From an uncultured Pelagibacteraceae bacterium (lineage in GTDB: Bacteria; Pseudomonadota; Alphaproteobacteria; Pelagibacterales; Pelagibacteraceae), in the NCBI GenBank assembly GCA_902627805.1, contig CACOKN010000009.1, positions 1 to 32,813 of the forward strand: a DNA stretch of 32,813 nucleotides. The letters run 5' to 3'. The notes under the pieces are model-generated. The model was not told the DNA's origin. It searched no databases and saw only the letters and a program-made list of their open reading frames with translations. Of the stretch, positions 13,552-23,545 are shown piece after piece. Position 1 is the first letter of the stretch. Each line of letters begins with the position of its first letter. Position numbers and translations under genes: made by a program.

Positions 13552-14548
13552 GGTAATTGTTTTTAATTACTGTTTCTGCAATTTCTACTGCATTCAAAGC
13601 GGCTCCCCTTAAAAGATTATCTGAAACGATCCATAAATTTAATCCATTTTTAATTGTTTTATCTTCTCTTATCCTTGAAATAAAAGTTTCATCCATTCCC
13701 TCTGCTTCAATTGGAGTTGAATAACCGCCATCATTTCTTTCATCAATAACTTTACAACCTTCAAAATTATTCAAAGCATCCCTTACTTTTTCAAGAGTAA
13801 AAGGTTTTTCAAATTGTAAGTTGACTGACTCAGAATGAGAAACAGAGATTGGTAATCTCACACATGTTGCTGTTAAATCAATTTTGGTATCTAAAATTTT
13901 TTTAGTTTCGTTCATCATTTTTAACTCTTCCTTAGTATAACCATCATCTGCAAATTGATCGATATGAGGAATAGCATTAAAAGCGATTTGTTTTGTAAAA
14001 TTTTTAGAGGATACTTTTTTACCATCTAAAACTAGTTTAGTTTGCTCAATAAGTTCATCCATGGGAGCTTTTCCACCTCCAGAAACTGATTGATAAGTAG
14101 ACACGACAATTCTTTTGATAATAAATAGATCATGTAAAGGTTTAAGGGCAATTACTAATTGAGCTGTTGAACAATTCGGATTTGCAATAATATTTTTTTT
14201 AATTTTTTTTAGATCATCTGAATTTACTTGTGGAACTATCAAAGGCACTTCTGGATCCATTCTAAAAAAACTAGAGTTATCAATTACCAAGCAATTTTTG
14301 GCTGCTCTTTTGGCAAATTTTTCAGAAATTTTTCCACCAGCTGCAAAAAAAGCAATGTTAACTTTTGAGAAATCAAAATTTTCTAAATCAAGAACATCGA
14401 TTTCCTTACCTCTAAAACCAATTTTTTTTCCAACACTTTTTGAGGATGCAACTAAATATAAATTATCTATTGAAAATTCTTTTCTCTCCAAAATTTCCAA
14501 TGTTTTCCTGCCAACATTCCCTGTTGCTCCTACAATTGCAATATTCAT
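13541..14548 (-). CDS. asd: Aspartate-semialdehyde dehydrogenase
   Basis: Reduces aspartyl phosphate to aspartate semialdehyde with NADPH, the branch point to lysine/diaminopimelate, threonine and methionine. The 335 residues match the Gram-negative type II family. Seen: NADP-binding AIVGATGNVGRKTLEIL, the catalytic cysteine in NPNCSTAQ (Cys126), VVSTYQSVSGGGKAPMDEL, and RLPISVSHSESVN. The ATG at 14548 lies 15 bp after the dmdA stop; its 3' end overlaps sdhC. In many Alphaproteobacteria asd follows leuB directly; here the DMSP genes lie between the two. DapF, which uses a product of the same pathway, is encoded elsewhere in the window on the other strand. Confidence 0.95.
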   Translation of the reverse strand: MNIAIVGATGNVGRKTLEILERKEFSIDNLYLVASSKSVGKKIGFRGKEIDVLDLENFDFSKVNIAFFAAGGKISEKFAKRAAKNCLVIDNSSFFRMDPEVPLIVPQVNSDDLKKIKKNIIANPNCSTAQLVIALKPLHDLFIIKRIVVSTYQSVSGGGKAPMDELIEQTKLVLDGKKVSSKNFTKQIAFNAIPHIDQFADDGYTKEELKMMNETKKILDTKIDLTATCVRLPISVSHSESVNLQFEKPFTLEKVRDALNNFEGCKVIDERNDGGYSTPIEAEGMDETFISRIREDKTIKNGLNLWIVSDNLLRGAALNAVEIAETVIKNNYHGK

Positions 14549-14563
14549 GATCTAAGTTTTATA

Positions 14564-15673
14564 CTAGATGAAAGGTAAATCGCAAACTTTAAGAGCTAAA
14601 GAATTTCCATCAATTTCTATTATTCCGGACGAAGATGCTTTGCAATATGGTTCTTTTATCATTGCAATACCAATAACTTTTTTAAAATGAGGCGAGTAAC
14701 AAGCAGATCTTAGTTCTCCAATTATATTTCCATCATTATTCCTGATGTTTAAAGAACTAGTTAAAAGAATCTTGGTTAGATCTATCTGAACACCCATTAG
14801 CTTTCTATCAATTCCTTTTTCTTTAATTTTTTTAAGTTTATCTTTACCTAAAAAGTTTATATTGGTCTCTAAATCGATATATTTATCAAAACCACATTGA
14901 AATGGATTATCATTGTTATCAAAATCATTCCCATAAGAAAGTAAACCACTCTCAATTCTTTCGATTAAATTTGGGCATCCAGGTCTAACATTGAATTCTT
15001 TACCAATTTCAAAAAGATGATCGTATAACTCTAAACCTGAGTCGGTGTTTTCAACATAAATTTCAAAACCACCTTGTTTTGACCAACCAGATCTAGCTAT
15101 TAAATGTTTTGCCCCATTAAAAGTGAAATAATCAAATCCAAAAAATTTTAACTCTTTTATTTTTTCACCAAAAACTTTTTCCATTAAATCAAAAGATTTA
15201 GGACCTTGAACTGCTAAGATATCTACAATTGGTTCAAAAATTCTAACATCAAATTTATTTCCTGAAGCAAGACCTTTTGCAAAAAAAATTACATCAGAGT
15301 CAGCAATTGAAATCCACCATCTATCTTCAGCTAATTTTAAAATAACAGGATCATTTACCAAATTTCCATTTTCATCGATTAAAGGGCAATAATAACATCT
15401 TCCTACTTTGGATTTCGATAAATCTCTACAAGTCATGAGTTGTACAAGTTTTGCAGCATCTTTGCCTGAAATTTCAACTTGTCTTTCTGCAGCTACATCC
15501 CATATCTGAACATTCTTTTTTAAATGATTACAAGACTCTTCCAAGGAACCGAAAGCTGCTGGCAAAAGCATATGATTATAAACAGTATAAGCGGTAACAC
15601 CTTGATTCTCTATTCTAGAAGTATAGGGTGTACTTCTAACTCTTCTTGATTTTGCTATCAAATAACTTTTCAT
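14564..15673 (-). CDS. dmdA: Dimethylsulfoniopropionate demethylase
   Basis: A GcvT-fold enzyme that moves a methyl group from DMSP to tetrahydrofolate, giving 3-methylmercaptopropionate and 5-methyl-THF. The 369 residues equal the length I recall for Pelagibacter DmdA. Strongly characteristic segments: [20 protein letters not shown] (12-31), [16 protein letters not shown] (55-70), [20 protein letters not shown] (107-126), [15 protein letters not shown] (193-207) and [18 protein letters not shown] (233-250). Trp197 and Tyr206 fall where I recall substrate-pocket aromatics in the Pelagibacter crystal structure; this should be checked. Other GcvT relatives (glycine cleavage T protein, sarcosine or dimethylglycine enzymes) lack these segments. 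Its neighbours encode the next two pathway steps. It overlaps the upstream hydrolase gene by four bases. Confidence 0.92.
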   Translation of the reverse strand: MKSYLIAKSRRVRSTPYTSRIENQGVTAYTVYNHMLLPAAFGSLEESCNHLKKNVQIWDVAAERQVEISGKDAAKLVQLMTCRDLSKSKVGRCYYCPLIDENGNLVNDPVILKLAEDRWWISIADSDVIFFAKGLASGNKFDVRIFEPIVDILAVQGPKSFDLMEKVFGEKIKELKFFGFDYFTFNGAKHLIARSGWSKQGGFEIYVENTDSGLELYDHLFEIGKEFNVRPGCPNLIERIESGLLSYGNDFDNNDNPFQCGFDKYIDLETNINFLGKDKLKKIKEKGIDRKLMGVQIDLTKILLTSSLNIRNNDGNIIGELRSACYSPHFKKVIGIAMIKEPYCKASSSGIIEIDGNSLALKVCDLPFI

Positions 15674-16446
15674 TTAATTAAAAATTCTAAAATCTTTTCT
15701 CTCATTTCAAATGCTTTTTCAATCATTATCATGTGACCACAACCTTTAATTACATGAGTAGATGAGTTTTTTACTAAATTTGAAAATTTTTTCCCCGCAT
15801 CTAAATTGATCATTTTATCTAACTCTCCAAAAATAAGTAATGTGGGAAGATCTAAAACTTTTGTTGCCTCTAACCCATTTGAGTAATTATTACACGCATT
15901 TAAGTCGACTGCTAAAATTTCGCTAATATCTCTTGGAGACTGAATTATTTTTTCTACTGGATTCCCACCAATAAATTTTTTTGAGCCTTCATAACCCCAT
16001 TTCATCATTAATTTTACAGCATCAGAGTCGCCATTTTTTGCAAGTTCTATTAAATCAGGATGAACTGGCATTCTATTTGAGCCTCCAACAAAAACTAGTT
16101 TATTTAACCTGCTTTTATATTTGAAAGCATATTCAAGTATTTCTAAACATCCTTGAGAATGACCAACTAAAATCAAATTTTTTAATTGCAATTTTTTAAA
16201 TACGCTTTCTAACCAATCAGCAATTTTTTCTATGGTATCTAAACATGGTCCATCTGAATTTCCATGACCAGGAAGATCGATAGACAATACATTAAAATTC
16301 TTATTCGAAAAAAATTGTTCAGTTAATGACCAAACTATGTGTGAAAGGCCACTACCATGAAGAAACACTATTGTTTGTTTTTTTGGATCTATGCCTTGAC
16401 CTGCATCAGATGCATGAATAGTTTTATTTTCTATTTCAAATATCAA
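15670..16446 (-). CDS. Alpha/beta hydrolase within the DMSP gene cluster, substrate unknown
   Basis: A single-domain alpha/beta hydrolase of 258 residues with no signal peptide. Catalytic triad candidates are Ser97 in the nucleophile elbow GHSQG, Asp210 in FGELDKM and His238 in GCGHMI; the oxyanion region is [12 protein letters not shown] (28-39). The start must be non-ATG: a TGA stop immediately precedes the TTG at 16446, there is no ATG before the fold begins, and an AGG with about 7-nt spacing sits upstream. The gene lies 8 bp after dmdB and overlaps dmdA by four bases, so it is made with the DMSP demethylation enzymes. No hydrolase is needed in the described DmdA-B-C-D route; a thioesterase or esterase role is possible. 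Function is unassigned. Confidence 0.88.
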   Translation of the reverse strand: MIFEIENKTIHASDAGQGIDPKKQTIVFLHGSGLSHIVWSLTEQFFSNKNFNVLSIDLPGHGNSDGPCLDTIEKIADWLESVFKKLQLKNLILVGHSQGCLEILEYAFKYKSRLNKLVFVGGSNRMPVHPDLIELAKNGDSDAVKLMMKWGYEGSKKFIGGNPVEKIIQSPRDISEILAVDLNACNNYSNGLEATKVLDLPTLLIFGELDKMINLDAGKKFSNLVKNSSTHVIKGCGHMIMIEKAFEMREKILEFLIK

Positions 16447-16454
16447 TCAATTAC

Positions 16455-18071
16455 CTAAAATTTTTTTCTCAATTCAAATTTTTGAATTTTTCCTGTCGAT
16501 GTTTTAGGTAGTTCACAAAAAACAACTTGTTTTGGCACCTTGAAACCTGCGAGTGTTTCTTTACAAAAACCAATTAATTCTTTCTCGGTTGTTGGTTTAT
16601 CCTTTACCATCTCAATAAATGCACAAGGTACCTCTCCCCATTTTTCATCTGGTTTAGCTACAACGGCTGCAATAGATACTGAAGGATGTTTTGCAAGAGT
16701 ATTTTCTATTTCTATAGAGGATATGTTTTCACCTCCAGAAATTATTATATCTTTAGACCTATCCTGGATTTTTACATATCCATCTGGGTGCATGACAGCT
16801 AAGTCACCAGAATGAAACCAACCACCAGCCATCGCTTTATTTGTAGCATCCTTATCCTTAAAATAACCCTTCATGACTACATTTCCTTTAATCATTATTT
16901 CACCGATCGTCTTTCCATCTTTTGGAACTTCAGTCATTGTTTCTGGATCCATCACAGCAATCCCTTCTGTATTAGGATATCTAACTCCTTGTCTTGCTTT
17001 AATTTCGTTCTGCTTTTCCTCATCGAAGTCATTCCAAGCATCATTCCACGCACATTGAGTTACATGTCCATAAGTTTCAGTTAATCCATAAACATGCATA
17101 ACTTCAAAACCAAGTTCTTTCATTTTTTTAAAAATTATACTTGGCGGTGGTGCTCCTGCAGTAAGGACGTATACTTTTTGCTTTAATTTTTTTCTATCAG
17201 ACTCTGGTGCACTAGTTATCATATTTAGTACAATAGGCGCTCCACCAAAGTGAGTAACATTATATTTATCTATTAATTCAAATATTTTTTTTACATCTAT
17301 ATTTCTCAGACAAATTGTTCTTCCATTTAACATAGGTATAGTCCAAGGATAACCCCATCCATTGCAATGAAACATTGGGACGATAGTTAAAAAATTAAGT
17401 CTGTTTGGCATGTTCCAGGCAACTGCACTACCCGTGGACATTAAATATGATCCTCGGTGATGGTAAACAACGCCTTTAGGGTTTCCAGTAGTTCCAGATG
17501 TATAACTCAAAGATATTGCTTGCCACTCATCCTCTGGCATTTTCCAATCAAAATTTTCATCACCGGTGTTTAAAAAACCTTCATATTCTAGATCACCAAT
17601 TTTTTCACACTTTGATTGGTCTGCAAATTTATCAACTATATCAATAATTGTAATTTTCTTTTTTAAAGTGCCTAACGCTTTTTTAACTTCTATGTGTAAT
17701 TGTCTATCAACAACAAGAGCTTTAGCATCACTATGTTCTAAAATATAAGCAATAGTTTTAGCATCTAATCTTATGTTAATTGTATTTAACACTGCACCAG
17801 ACATAGGAACAGAATAATGTCCCTCAAAAATCTCAGGTGTGTTGAAAGCTAAAAATGAGACAGTATCTCCTTTTTTAATTCCAATTTTATTAAGGGCGCT
17901 TGCAAATTTAATAGTACGTTTGTAAACATCAGCCCAGGTGTATTTACGATCTTCATAGATAATTGCTTCATAATCAGGATAAATCTCTTTTGCTCTCTTT
18001 AAAAAAGTCAAAGGAGTTAAAGGAACATAATTTGCACTATTCTTATCTAAATTAGTATCGTAATGACTCAT
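16455..18071 (-). CDS. dmdB: 3-methylmercaptopropionyl-CoA ligase (AMP-forming)
   Basis: Adenylate-forming acyl-CoA synthetase that would activate 3-methylmercaptopropionate (MMPA) to its CoA thioester, step two of DMSP demethylation. The 538 residues contain the ATP loop YTSGTTGNPKG (190-200), the VYGLTETYGH motif, the GGWFHSGDLAV and DGYVKIQDRSKDIIISGGENI hinge region, and the C-terminal catalytic Lys528 in PKTSTGKIQK. Family membership is certain; the substrate is inferred from the position between dmdC (the genes abut, with no spacer) and dmdA, and from known DmdB proteins of marine bacteria. Related medium-chain fatty acyl-CoA ligases look alike and could use other short acids such as propionate or butyrate. 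Confidence 0.87.
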   Translation of the reverse strand: MSHYDTNLDKNSANYVPLTPLTFLKRAKEIYPDYEAIIYEDRKYTWADVYKRTIKFASALNKIGIKKGDTVSFLAFNTPEIFEGHYSVPMSGAVLNTINIRLDAKTIAYILEHSDAKALVVDRQLHIEVKKALGTLKKKITIIDIVDKFADQSKCEKIGDLEYEGFLNTGDENFDWKMPEDEWQAISLSYTSGTTGNPKGVVYHHRGSYLMSTGSAVAWNMPNRLNFLTIVPMFHCNGWGYPWTIPMLNGRTICLRNIDVKKIFELIDKYNVTHFGGAPIVLNMITSAPESDRKKLKQKVYVLTAGAPPPSIIFKKMKELGFEVMHVYGLTETYGHVTQCAWNDAWNDFDEEKQNEIKARQGVRYPNTEGIAVMDPETMTEVPKDGKTIGEIMIKGNVVMKGYFKDKDATNKAMAGGWFHSGDLAVMHPDGYVKIQDRSKDIIISGGENISSIEIENTLAKHPSVSIAAVVAKPDEKWGEVPCAFIEMVKDKPTTEKELIGFCKETLAGFKVPKQVVFCELPKTSTGKIQKFELRKKF

Positions 18072-19835
18072 TTAATTGAATTTAAAATTCATAATATTAG
18101 AGCTTCCAGAAATTGCTGATTTGTAGTGTTGTTCAGCTCTTGGTAGAACTTTATCAAAATAAAACCTAGCAGTATCGATTTTGTCATCATAAAAGTTTTT
18201 ATTTTCATTATAATCTTTAAAACTTACCTCTAGTACTTTTATCCATGCATAAGCAATCGAAACAAATCCGAGAGTTTTAAGATAATCATTAGCAGCAGCA
18301 CTTACATCATCTTTATCTGTTTTAGATTTCTCAATCATCCAATCACTAAATTTTTTTAATATATCTAAATAATTATTAAAATCTGAGATGAATGGTCTTA
18401 TTTTTTCGTTGTTAGAATTACATTCATTTTTAACCTGATCTAAAAATTTATTAATTACATTCCCGTTCTTATTTGATAATTTTCTAAAAACTAAATCAGC
18501 AGCTTGCACGGAATTCGTACCCTCGTAAATTGGTGTGATTCTATTATCTCGATACAACTGCTCTATTCCTTGATCTTTAGTATAACCATACCCACCATAA
18601 ATTTGCATTGCATCGCTAGTGATTTCCATTGCTAAATCTGTAAACAAGGATTTAACTACTGGAGTCATTAATGAGACATAATCAGATGCCTCTTGCCTGG
18701 CTTTTTCATCTGGATGATGTAGGCTTACCTCAGTTTGTTGGGATAACCAAAAACATAAGGCTCTCTCACCCTCAATAATCGATTTCATATTTAACAAAGA
18801 TCTTCTAATATCTGCATGCTCAATTATAAAATCAGCACCATTTTTAGATTTTGAATTATTCGACTTACCTTGCTTTCTCTCTTTCGCATATGAAAGTGAA
18901 TTTTGATAAGCAATCTCTGATATACCCAAACCTTGTATCCCAACAACGATTCTCTCAAGATTCATCATCGTAAACATTGCACTCAAACCCTTTTCCTTAT
19001 CACCAATCATATAACCAGTTGCTTCATCAAAATTGAGAACACAAGTTGCCGATCCTTTAATTCCCATTTTTGTTTCGATAGAACCAGTTGATATTCCATT
19101 TCTTGGACCGACATTCCCATCTTCTTTTACAATAAACTTTGGAACTAAAAACAGGCTGATACCTTTAGTGCCAGCCGGAGAGTCATCTGCTCTTGCTAAA
19201 ACCAAATGAATAATATTTTCAGTTAAATCGTGATCACCAGAAGTAATAAAAATTTTCTGTCCAGTTAATTTGAATGTACCATCAGATTGTTTTTTAGCTT
19301 TTGTTTTTAGTAGCCCTAAATCAGTGCCACATACTGGCTCAGTTAAGCACATTGTTCCGCTCCACTTACCTTCTACAATTTTTGGTAAATATTTATTTTT
19401 TATTTCATCACTAGCATGATGATTAATACAATTATAAGCACCAATACTAAGTTCACTATAGAGTTTAAAAGAAAGGCTAGCAGAGGAAAGCATTTCATCA
19501 AAAAATGCGCTCACAGTTTTTGGCATACCTTGCCCTCCATATTTTGGATCACATGTTAAAGAAGTCCAACCATCTTCAATATATTTTTTGTAAGCCTCTT
19601 TGTAACCTGGAGGAGTTCTAACAACCCCATTTTCTAAAATTGCAGGATTTTCATCACCAACCTTAGCCAATGGTAAAATTAAATTTTGATTTATTTTTGC
19701 TGCTTCTTGTAAAATATCTTTTACTAAATCTGGGGTAACTTCTTTATATTTTTCTAATTCATTATACTCTTTGTTGTTTCTTAATTTTTCAAAAAGAAAC
19801 ATCATATCTTCAACAGGTGCGGTATAAGTTGGCAT
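18072..19835 (-). CDS. dmdC: 3-methylmercaptopropionyl-CoA dehydrogenase
   Basis: FAD-dependent acyl-CoA dehydrogenase of the long form (587 residues), like known DmdC proteins, that would convert MMPA-CoA to methylthioacryloyl-CoA. Seen: the N-terminal domain with DPKYGGQGMPKTVSAFFDEM; the FAD/substrate stretch GTMCLTEPVCGTDLG (160-174); KIFITSGDHDL; the flavin-binding YGGYGYTKDQGIEQLYRDNRI; and the catalytic base Glu438 in PIYEGTNSVQAADL. The extended C-terminal helical domain (after about 450) distinguishes this subgroup from short-chain acyl-CoA dehydrogenases. The ATG at 19835 gives MPTYTAPVEDMMFLF, a start common to the subgroup. It is 26 bp after leuB and first of the four-gene DMSP module. 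Substrate is inferred from context. Electrons would pass to ETF, which is not in this window. Confidence 0.87.
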   Translation of the reverse strand: MPTYTAPVEDMMFLFEKLRNNKEYNELEKYKEVTPDLVKDILQEAAKINQNLILPLAKVGDENPAILENGVVRTPPGYKEAYKKYIEDGWTSLTCDPKYGGQGMPKTVSAFFDEMLSSASLSFKLYSELSIGAYNCINHHASDEIKNKYLPKIVEGKWSGTMCLTEPVCGTDLGLLKTKAKKQSDGTFKLTGQKIFITSGDHDLTENIIHLVLARADDSPAGTKGISLFLVPKFIVKEDGNVGPRNGISTGSIETKMGIKGSATCVLNFDEATGYMIGDKEKGLSAMFTMMNLERIVVGIQGLGISEIAYQNSLSYAKERKQGKSNNSKSKNGADFIIEHADIRRSLLNMKSIIEGERALCFWLSQQTEVSLHHPDEKARQEASDYVSLMTPVVKSLFTDLAMEITSDAMQIYGGYGYTKDQGIEQLYRDNRITPIYEGTNSVQAADLVFRKLSNKNGNVINKFLDQVKNECNSNNEKIRPFISDFNNYLDILKKFSDWMIEKSKTDKDDVSAAANDYLKTLGFVSIAYAWIKVLEVSFKDYNENKNFYDDKIDTARFYFDKVLPRAEQHYKSAISGSSNIMNFKFN

Positions 19836-19861
19836 AGTTTGATTTTAAAATAATAAATTAA

Positions 19862-20968
19862 TTATTGCAATTTTGAAATGATCGCATCACCCATTTGTGA
19901 TGTAGTCACCTCTTTTGTACCTTTTGATAAAATGTCCTTAGTTCTTAAACCATCATTTAATACATCTTGAACAGCTTTTTCCAGAGCTTCTGCCTCTTTA
20001 TCTAAATCTAATGAATACCTTAAAGCCATTGCAAAACTAAGAATTGTAGCTATCGGATTAGCAATACTTTTACCAGCTATATCTGGAGCTGAGCCATGAA
20101 TAGGTTCATACATTGCCCTCATCTCTCCATCTTTATTTTTTGCACCTAAAGATGCAGAAGGTAAGAGACCTAATGATCCTGTTAACATTGAAGCTTGGTC
20201 AGATAACATATCTCCAAATAAATTATCTGTTACAATTACATCAAATTGCTTTGGATTTCTCAGCAACTGCATAGCACAATTGTCTGCGAGCATATGACTT
20301 AATTCGACGTCTTTAAATTCTTTATCGTGTAATGCTTGAACCTCTTCTTTCCAAAGTTGACCTGCTTCCATTACATTTGATTTTTCACAAGAAGTTACTT
20401 TATTTGATCTTTTTTTTGCTAAATCAAAGGCAACCCTGGCTACTCTTATAATTTCATTGCTTGTATAAGTATGAGTATTAATTCCTTTTCTTTCCCCATT
20501 TTCTATTGGTTTAATTCCTCTAGGTTCACCAAAATATATTCCTCCTGTTAGCTCTCTAACAATCATAATATCTAAACCTGAGACAATTTCAGGTTTTAAT
20601 GTTGAGGCATCAACTAATTGTTTAAAACATATTGCTGGTCTCAAATTAGCAAACAATTTTAACTCTTTTCTTAGTTTTAAAAGTGCTCTTTCAGGTTTTT
20701 TTGAAAACTCAACATTATCCCATTTTGGTCCTCCAACAGCACCCAACATAACCACAGCACTTTCTAGTGCCTTGTAAAAAACCTCATCTGTAATCGGTGT
20801 ACCATGCTTATCGTAAGAGCATCCTCCCGCTAAATCTTCATCAATTTCAAAATCTAGAGACTTTTTATCATTGAACCAACTGATAATTTTTTTTACTTCA
20901 CCAATAACTTCAGGACCAATACCATCTCCAGGAAGTAATAGTATCTTTCTCTTTTTTACCTTAATCAC
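19862..20968 (-). CDS. leuB: 3-isopropylmalate dehydrogenase
   Basis: Oxidatively decarboxylates 3-isopropylmalate to 2-oxoisocaproate in leucine synthesis. The 368 residues show [12 protein letters not shown] at the N-terminus, [23 protein letters not shown], the substrate segment [14 protein letters not shown], the catalytic Tyr/Lys regions ([24 protein letters not shown]), [17 protein letters not shown] and [13 protein letters not shown]. The first usable start is GTG at 20968, which overlaps leuD by 8 bp; no ATG lies near the start of the fold, so the GTG is accepted. It is third of leuC-leuD-leuB; leuA is not in this window. Confidence 0.96.
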   Translation of the reverse strand: MIKVKKRKILLLPGDGIGPEVIGEVKKIISWFNDKKSLDFEIDEDLAGGCSYDKHGTPITDEVFYKALESAVVMLGAVGGPKWDNVEFSKKPERALLKLRKELKLFANLRPAICFKQLVDASTLKPEIVSGLDIMIVRELTGGIYFGEPRGIKPIENGERKGINTHTYTSNEIIRVARVAFDLAKKRSNKVTSCEKSNVMEAGQLWKEEVQALHDKEFKDVELSHMLADNCAMQLLRNPKQFDVIVTDNLFGDMLSDQASMLTGSLGLLPSASLGAKNKDGEMRAMYEPIHGSAPDIAGKSIANPIATILSFAMALRYSLDLDKEAEALEKAVQDVLNDGLRTKDILSKGTKEVTTSQMGDAIISKLQ

Positions 20969-21566
20969 TTATAATCCATGGCTTAGAGCTTTTTAATTTT
21001 TGCTCAAAACTTTTAATCTTATCAGACTTGTTTAAAGATAGTGCAATATCATCTAATCCTTCTAGAAGACATTTCTTTTTAAAGGAGTCTATTTTAAATT
21101 TAATTTCATTATTACCATAAACTATTTTTTCTTCGTTAAGGTCTACTGAAATTTCCTCTTTTCTATTAGCATATTCTGACAACTCTTTTATTTTTTCCTC
21201 ATCAACAATAATTGGTAAAATTCCATTTTTAAAACAATTGCTATAAAAAATATCAGCAAAACTTGAGCTAATTACACATGTAATACCAAAATCTAGTAAT
21301 GCCCAAGGGGCGTGTTCTCTTGAGGATCCACAACCAAAGTTTTTTCCTGCTATAAGTATTTTTGAATTTGTAAATGGATCTTGATTTAATATAAAATCAC
21401 TTATTTTATTTCCGTTATCGTCATACCTCATTTCAAAAAATAAATTTTTTCCAAGTCCAGTTCTTTTAATTGTTTTTAAAAACTGTTTTGGAATAATCAT
21501 ATCAGTATCGATATTTACTATTGGTAAATATGCTGGAATACTTTTTAATGTGGAAAATTTTTGCAT
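20961..21566 (-). CDS. leuD: 3-isopropylmalate dehydratase small subunit
   Basis: Small swivel-domain subunit of isopropylmalate isomerase, which works with LeuC to interconvert 2- and 3-isopropylmalate. The 201 residues are family-typical. The N-terminal [20 protein letters not shown], the core motif [17 protein letters not shown] (residues about 73-89) and [20 protein letters not shown] are diagnostic. The ATG at 21566 shares one base with the leuC stop (TAATG), consistent with stoichiometric production of the two subunits. The C-terminal tail [10 protein letters not shown] is common for the proteobacterial form. Confidence 0.96.
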   Translation of the reverse strand: MQKFSTLKSIPAYLPIVNIDTDMIIPKQFLKTIKRTGLGKNLFFEMRYDDNGNKISDFILNQDPFTNSKILIAGKNFGCGSSREHAPWALLDFGITCVISSSFADIFYSNCFKNGILPIIVDEEKIKELSEYANRKEEISVDLNEEKIVYGNNEIKFKIDSFKKKCLLEGLDDIALSLNKSDKIKSFEQKLKSSKPWIISD

Positions 21567-22969
21567 TAATTTTGATACTTTCTTACATCATCCAAATTTC
21601 CAGAAATTGCTGCTGCAGCTGCCATTCCTGGGCTCACAAGGTGTGTTCTTCCCCCTCTACCTTGTCGTCCCTCAAAATTTCTGTTTGATGTTGATGCACA
21701 TCTTTGCTCTGGTTTTAATTTATCAGCATTCATTGCTAAACACATAGAACATCCTGGTTCTCTCCATTCAAAACCTGACTCTTCAAATATTTTATGTAAA
21801 CCCTCTTGCTCTGCTTGTTCTTTCACTAAACCAGACCCTGGAACAACCATTGCATGAACATGAGAGGCAATTTTTTTATCTTTTAAAATCTTTGCTGCTT
21901 CTCTTAAGTCTTCAATTCTCCCATTTGTGCAACTCCCTATAAAAACCTTATCTATCTTAATATCTTTTGCAGCCATATCAGGTTTTAAACCCATATATTT
22001 CAGAGCTCTTTCAATAGAGTTTTTTCTATCCTCATCCTTCTCATTGTTCGGGTTTGGGACTTTCTCCTCAATAGTAATGACATCTTGAGGTGAAGTTCCC
22101 CAAGTAATCATTGGTGAAATTTCATTAGCTTGAAGACTTATTTCTTTATCAAAATTTGCGCTGTCATCAGATTTCAAACTTCTCCAATATGCTAAAGCTT
22201 TATCCCATTTTTCACCTTTGGGTGACATAGGTTTTCCTTCCAAATACTTAAAAATTTTTTCGTCTGGTGCAATCAAGCCTGCTCTTGCTCCACCCTCTAT
22301 AGTCATGTTGCATATAGTCATTCTTTGCTCAACACTCAATGATCTGATTAAATCGCCAGCATACTCAATAACACATCCTGTTCCACCTGCTGTGCCTATT
22401 TTTCCAATTATTTGTAAAATTACATCTTTTGAAGTAACACCTAACGGAAGTTTTCCATTAACATTAATTCTGAAGTTTTTTGCTTTTTTTTGCACTAAAG
22501 TTTGCGTCGCTAACACATGTTCAACCTCTGAGGTGCCTATTCCAAATGCCAAAGCACCAAACGCTCCATGTGTAGCCGTATGACTATCTCCGCAAACTAT
22601 AACTGTTCCAGGTTGAGTAAATCCTTGTTCGGGCCCAATTATATGAACTATACCTTGACGCTTATCCTCCATTCCAAAAAGTTGGATGTCAAATTCCTTG
22701 CAATTCTTTTCTAATGTATCAACTTGAATTTTAGATTCATTATCTGAAATACCGTTAGTTCTATCAGTAGTTGGAACGTTGTGATCTGCAACGGCCAATG
22801 TTAGCTTTGGATGTCTTACTTTTCTTTTAGAATTTCGTAAACCTTCAAATGCTTGTGGACTAGTCACTTCATGAACGAGATGCCTATCAACAAATAATAA
22901 AGCCGTACCATCATCTTGCTGATCAACTAAGTGTTCTTTCCAAATTTTGTCGTAAAGAGTATTAGGCAT
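21566..22969 (-). CDS. leuC: 3-isopropylmalate dehydratase large subunit
   Basis: Aconitase-family [4Fe-4S] catalytic subunit of isopropylmalate isomerase, 467 residues. Seen: [12 protein letters not shown] at the N-terminus, [70 protein letters not shown], and the cluster cysteines in [10 protein letters not shown] and [12 protein letters not shown], followed by [22 protein letters not shown]. The proteobacterial LeuC form is distinguished from aconitase by length and by the separate LeuD. The gene starts 11 bp after the rplS stop, with no visible leader peptide or attenuator, so it probably shares the ribosomal-protein transcript. Confidence 0.97.
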   Translation of the reverse strand: MPNTLYDKIWKEHLVDQQDDGTALLFVDRHLVHEVTSPQAFEGLRNSKRKVRHPKLTLAVADHNVPTTDRTNGISDNESKIQVDTLEKNCKEFDIQLFGMEDKRQGIVHIIGPEQGFTQPGTVIVCGDSHTATHGAFGALAFGIGTSEVEHVLATQTLVQKKAKNFRINVNGKLPLGVTSKDVILQIIGKIGTAGGTGCVIEYAGDLIRSLSVEQRMTICNMTIEGGARAGLIAPDEKIFKYLEGKPMSPKGEKWDKALAYWRSLKSDDSANFDKEISLQANEISPMITWGTSPQDVITIEEKVPNPNNEKDEDRKNSIERALKYMGLKPDMAAKDIKIDKVFIGSCTNGRIEDLREAAKILKDKKIASHVHAMVVPGSGLVKEQAEQEGLHKIFEESGFEWREPGCSMCLAMNADKLKPEQRCASTSNRNFEGRQGRGGRTHLVSPGMAAAAAISGNLDDVRKYQN

Positions 22970-22980
22970 TGAAAAAAAAA

Positions 22981-23529
22981 TTATTTTTTTTCTGGAGAAG
23001 TTTCAAGTTTTTCTTCAGTTTTGGGTTTTGGTTCAACTTTAGCTGTTTCTTCTTTCTTAGCCTCTGCCTTACTTGCATCTTCTTTATTATTAGATGCCTC
23101 TGTTGAAACAGGAGCTAAATTTTCCTCAGTTACTGTTTCTGGTTTTACATCTATATCAATACCAATCTTTTTTCTTATTTTTTCTGCAATTCTAGCTGAT
23201 TTACCAGTTCTATCTCTTAAGTAATATAGTTTAGCTCTTCTAACTTTTCCTGAACGAATGACTTTAATTGTATCAATTACTGTACCAAATAATGGGAATG
23301 TTCTCTCAACACCTTCACCAAAAGAAATCTTTCTAACTGTAAAAGAAGAATTTAAATCTCTGCTTTTTTTCGCAATACATACTCCTTCAAAATACTGAAT
23401 TCTCTCTTTTTTTCCCTCTGTAATTCTTACACCAACTTTAACAACATCACCCGGAAAGAATTCTGGAATCTTTTTTTCCGATAGAATTTTTTTTACATTG
23501 TGTTGATTTATTTCTTCAATTGTTTTCAT
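22981..23529 (-). CDS. rplS: Ribosomal protein L19 with a charged C-terminal extension
   Basis: L19 sits at the 30S-50S interface of the ribosome. The core (residues about 1-121) shows [41 protein letters not shown] and [21 protein letters not shown]. After it comes a roughly 60-residue tail rich in Glu, Lys, Ala, Thr and Pro that is not part of the usual 115-130-residue protein. The frame opens with TTG at 23544, but the ATG at 23529 gives [10 protein letters not shown], which aligns with normal L19 starts, so 182 residues is preferred. It follows trmD by 16 bp, as in the standard rpsP-rimM-trmD-rplS order. Confidence 0.95.
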   Translation of the reverse strand: MKTIEEINQHNVKKILSEKKIPEFFPGDVVKVGVRITEGKKERIQYFEGVCIAKKSRDLNSSFTVRKISFGEGVERTFPLFGTVIDTIKVIRSGKVRRAKLYYLRDRTGKSARIAEKIRKKIGIDIDVKPETVTEENLAPVSTEASNNKEDASKAEAKKEETAKVEPKPKTEEKLETSPEKK

Positions 23530-23545
23530 TTCAATATTTATCAAG

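Noticed and set aside
19836..19861. TATTAT-like sequence in the leuB-dmdC spacer, considered as a dmd promoter
   Set aside because: The spacer is nearly all A and T, so such hexamers are expected by chance, and no -35 element is apparent.
22218..22583. Open frame of 121 codons on the plus strand, opposite leuC
   Set aside because: It is antisense to conserved LeuC coding sequence, with no ribosome-binding site and no recognisable motifs.
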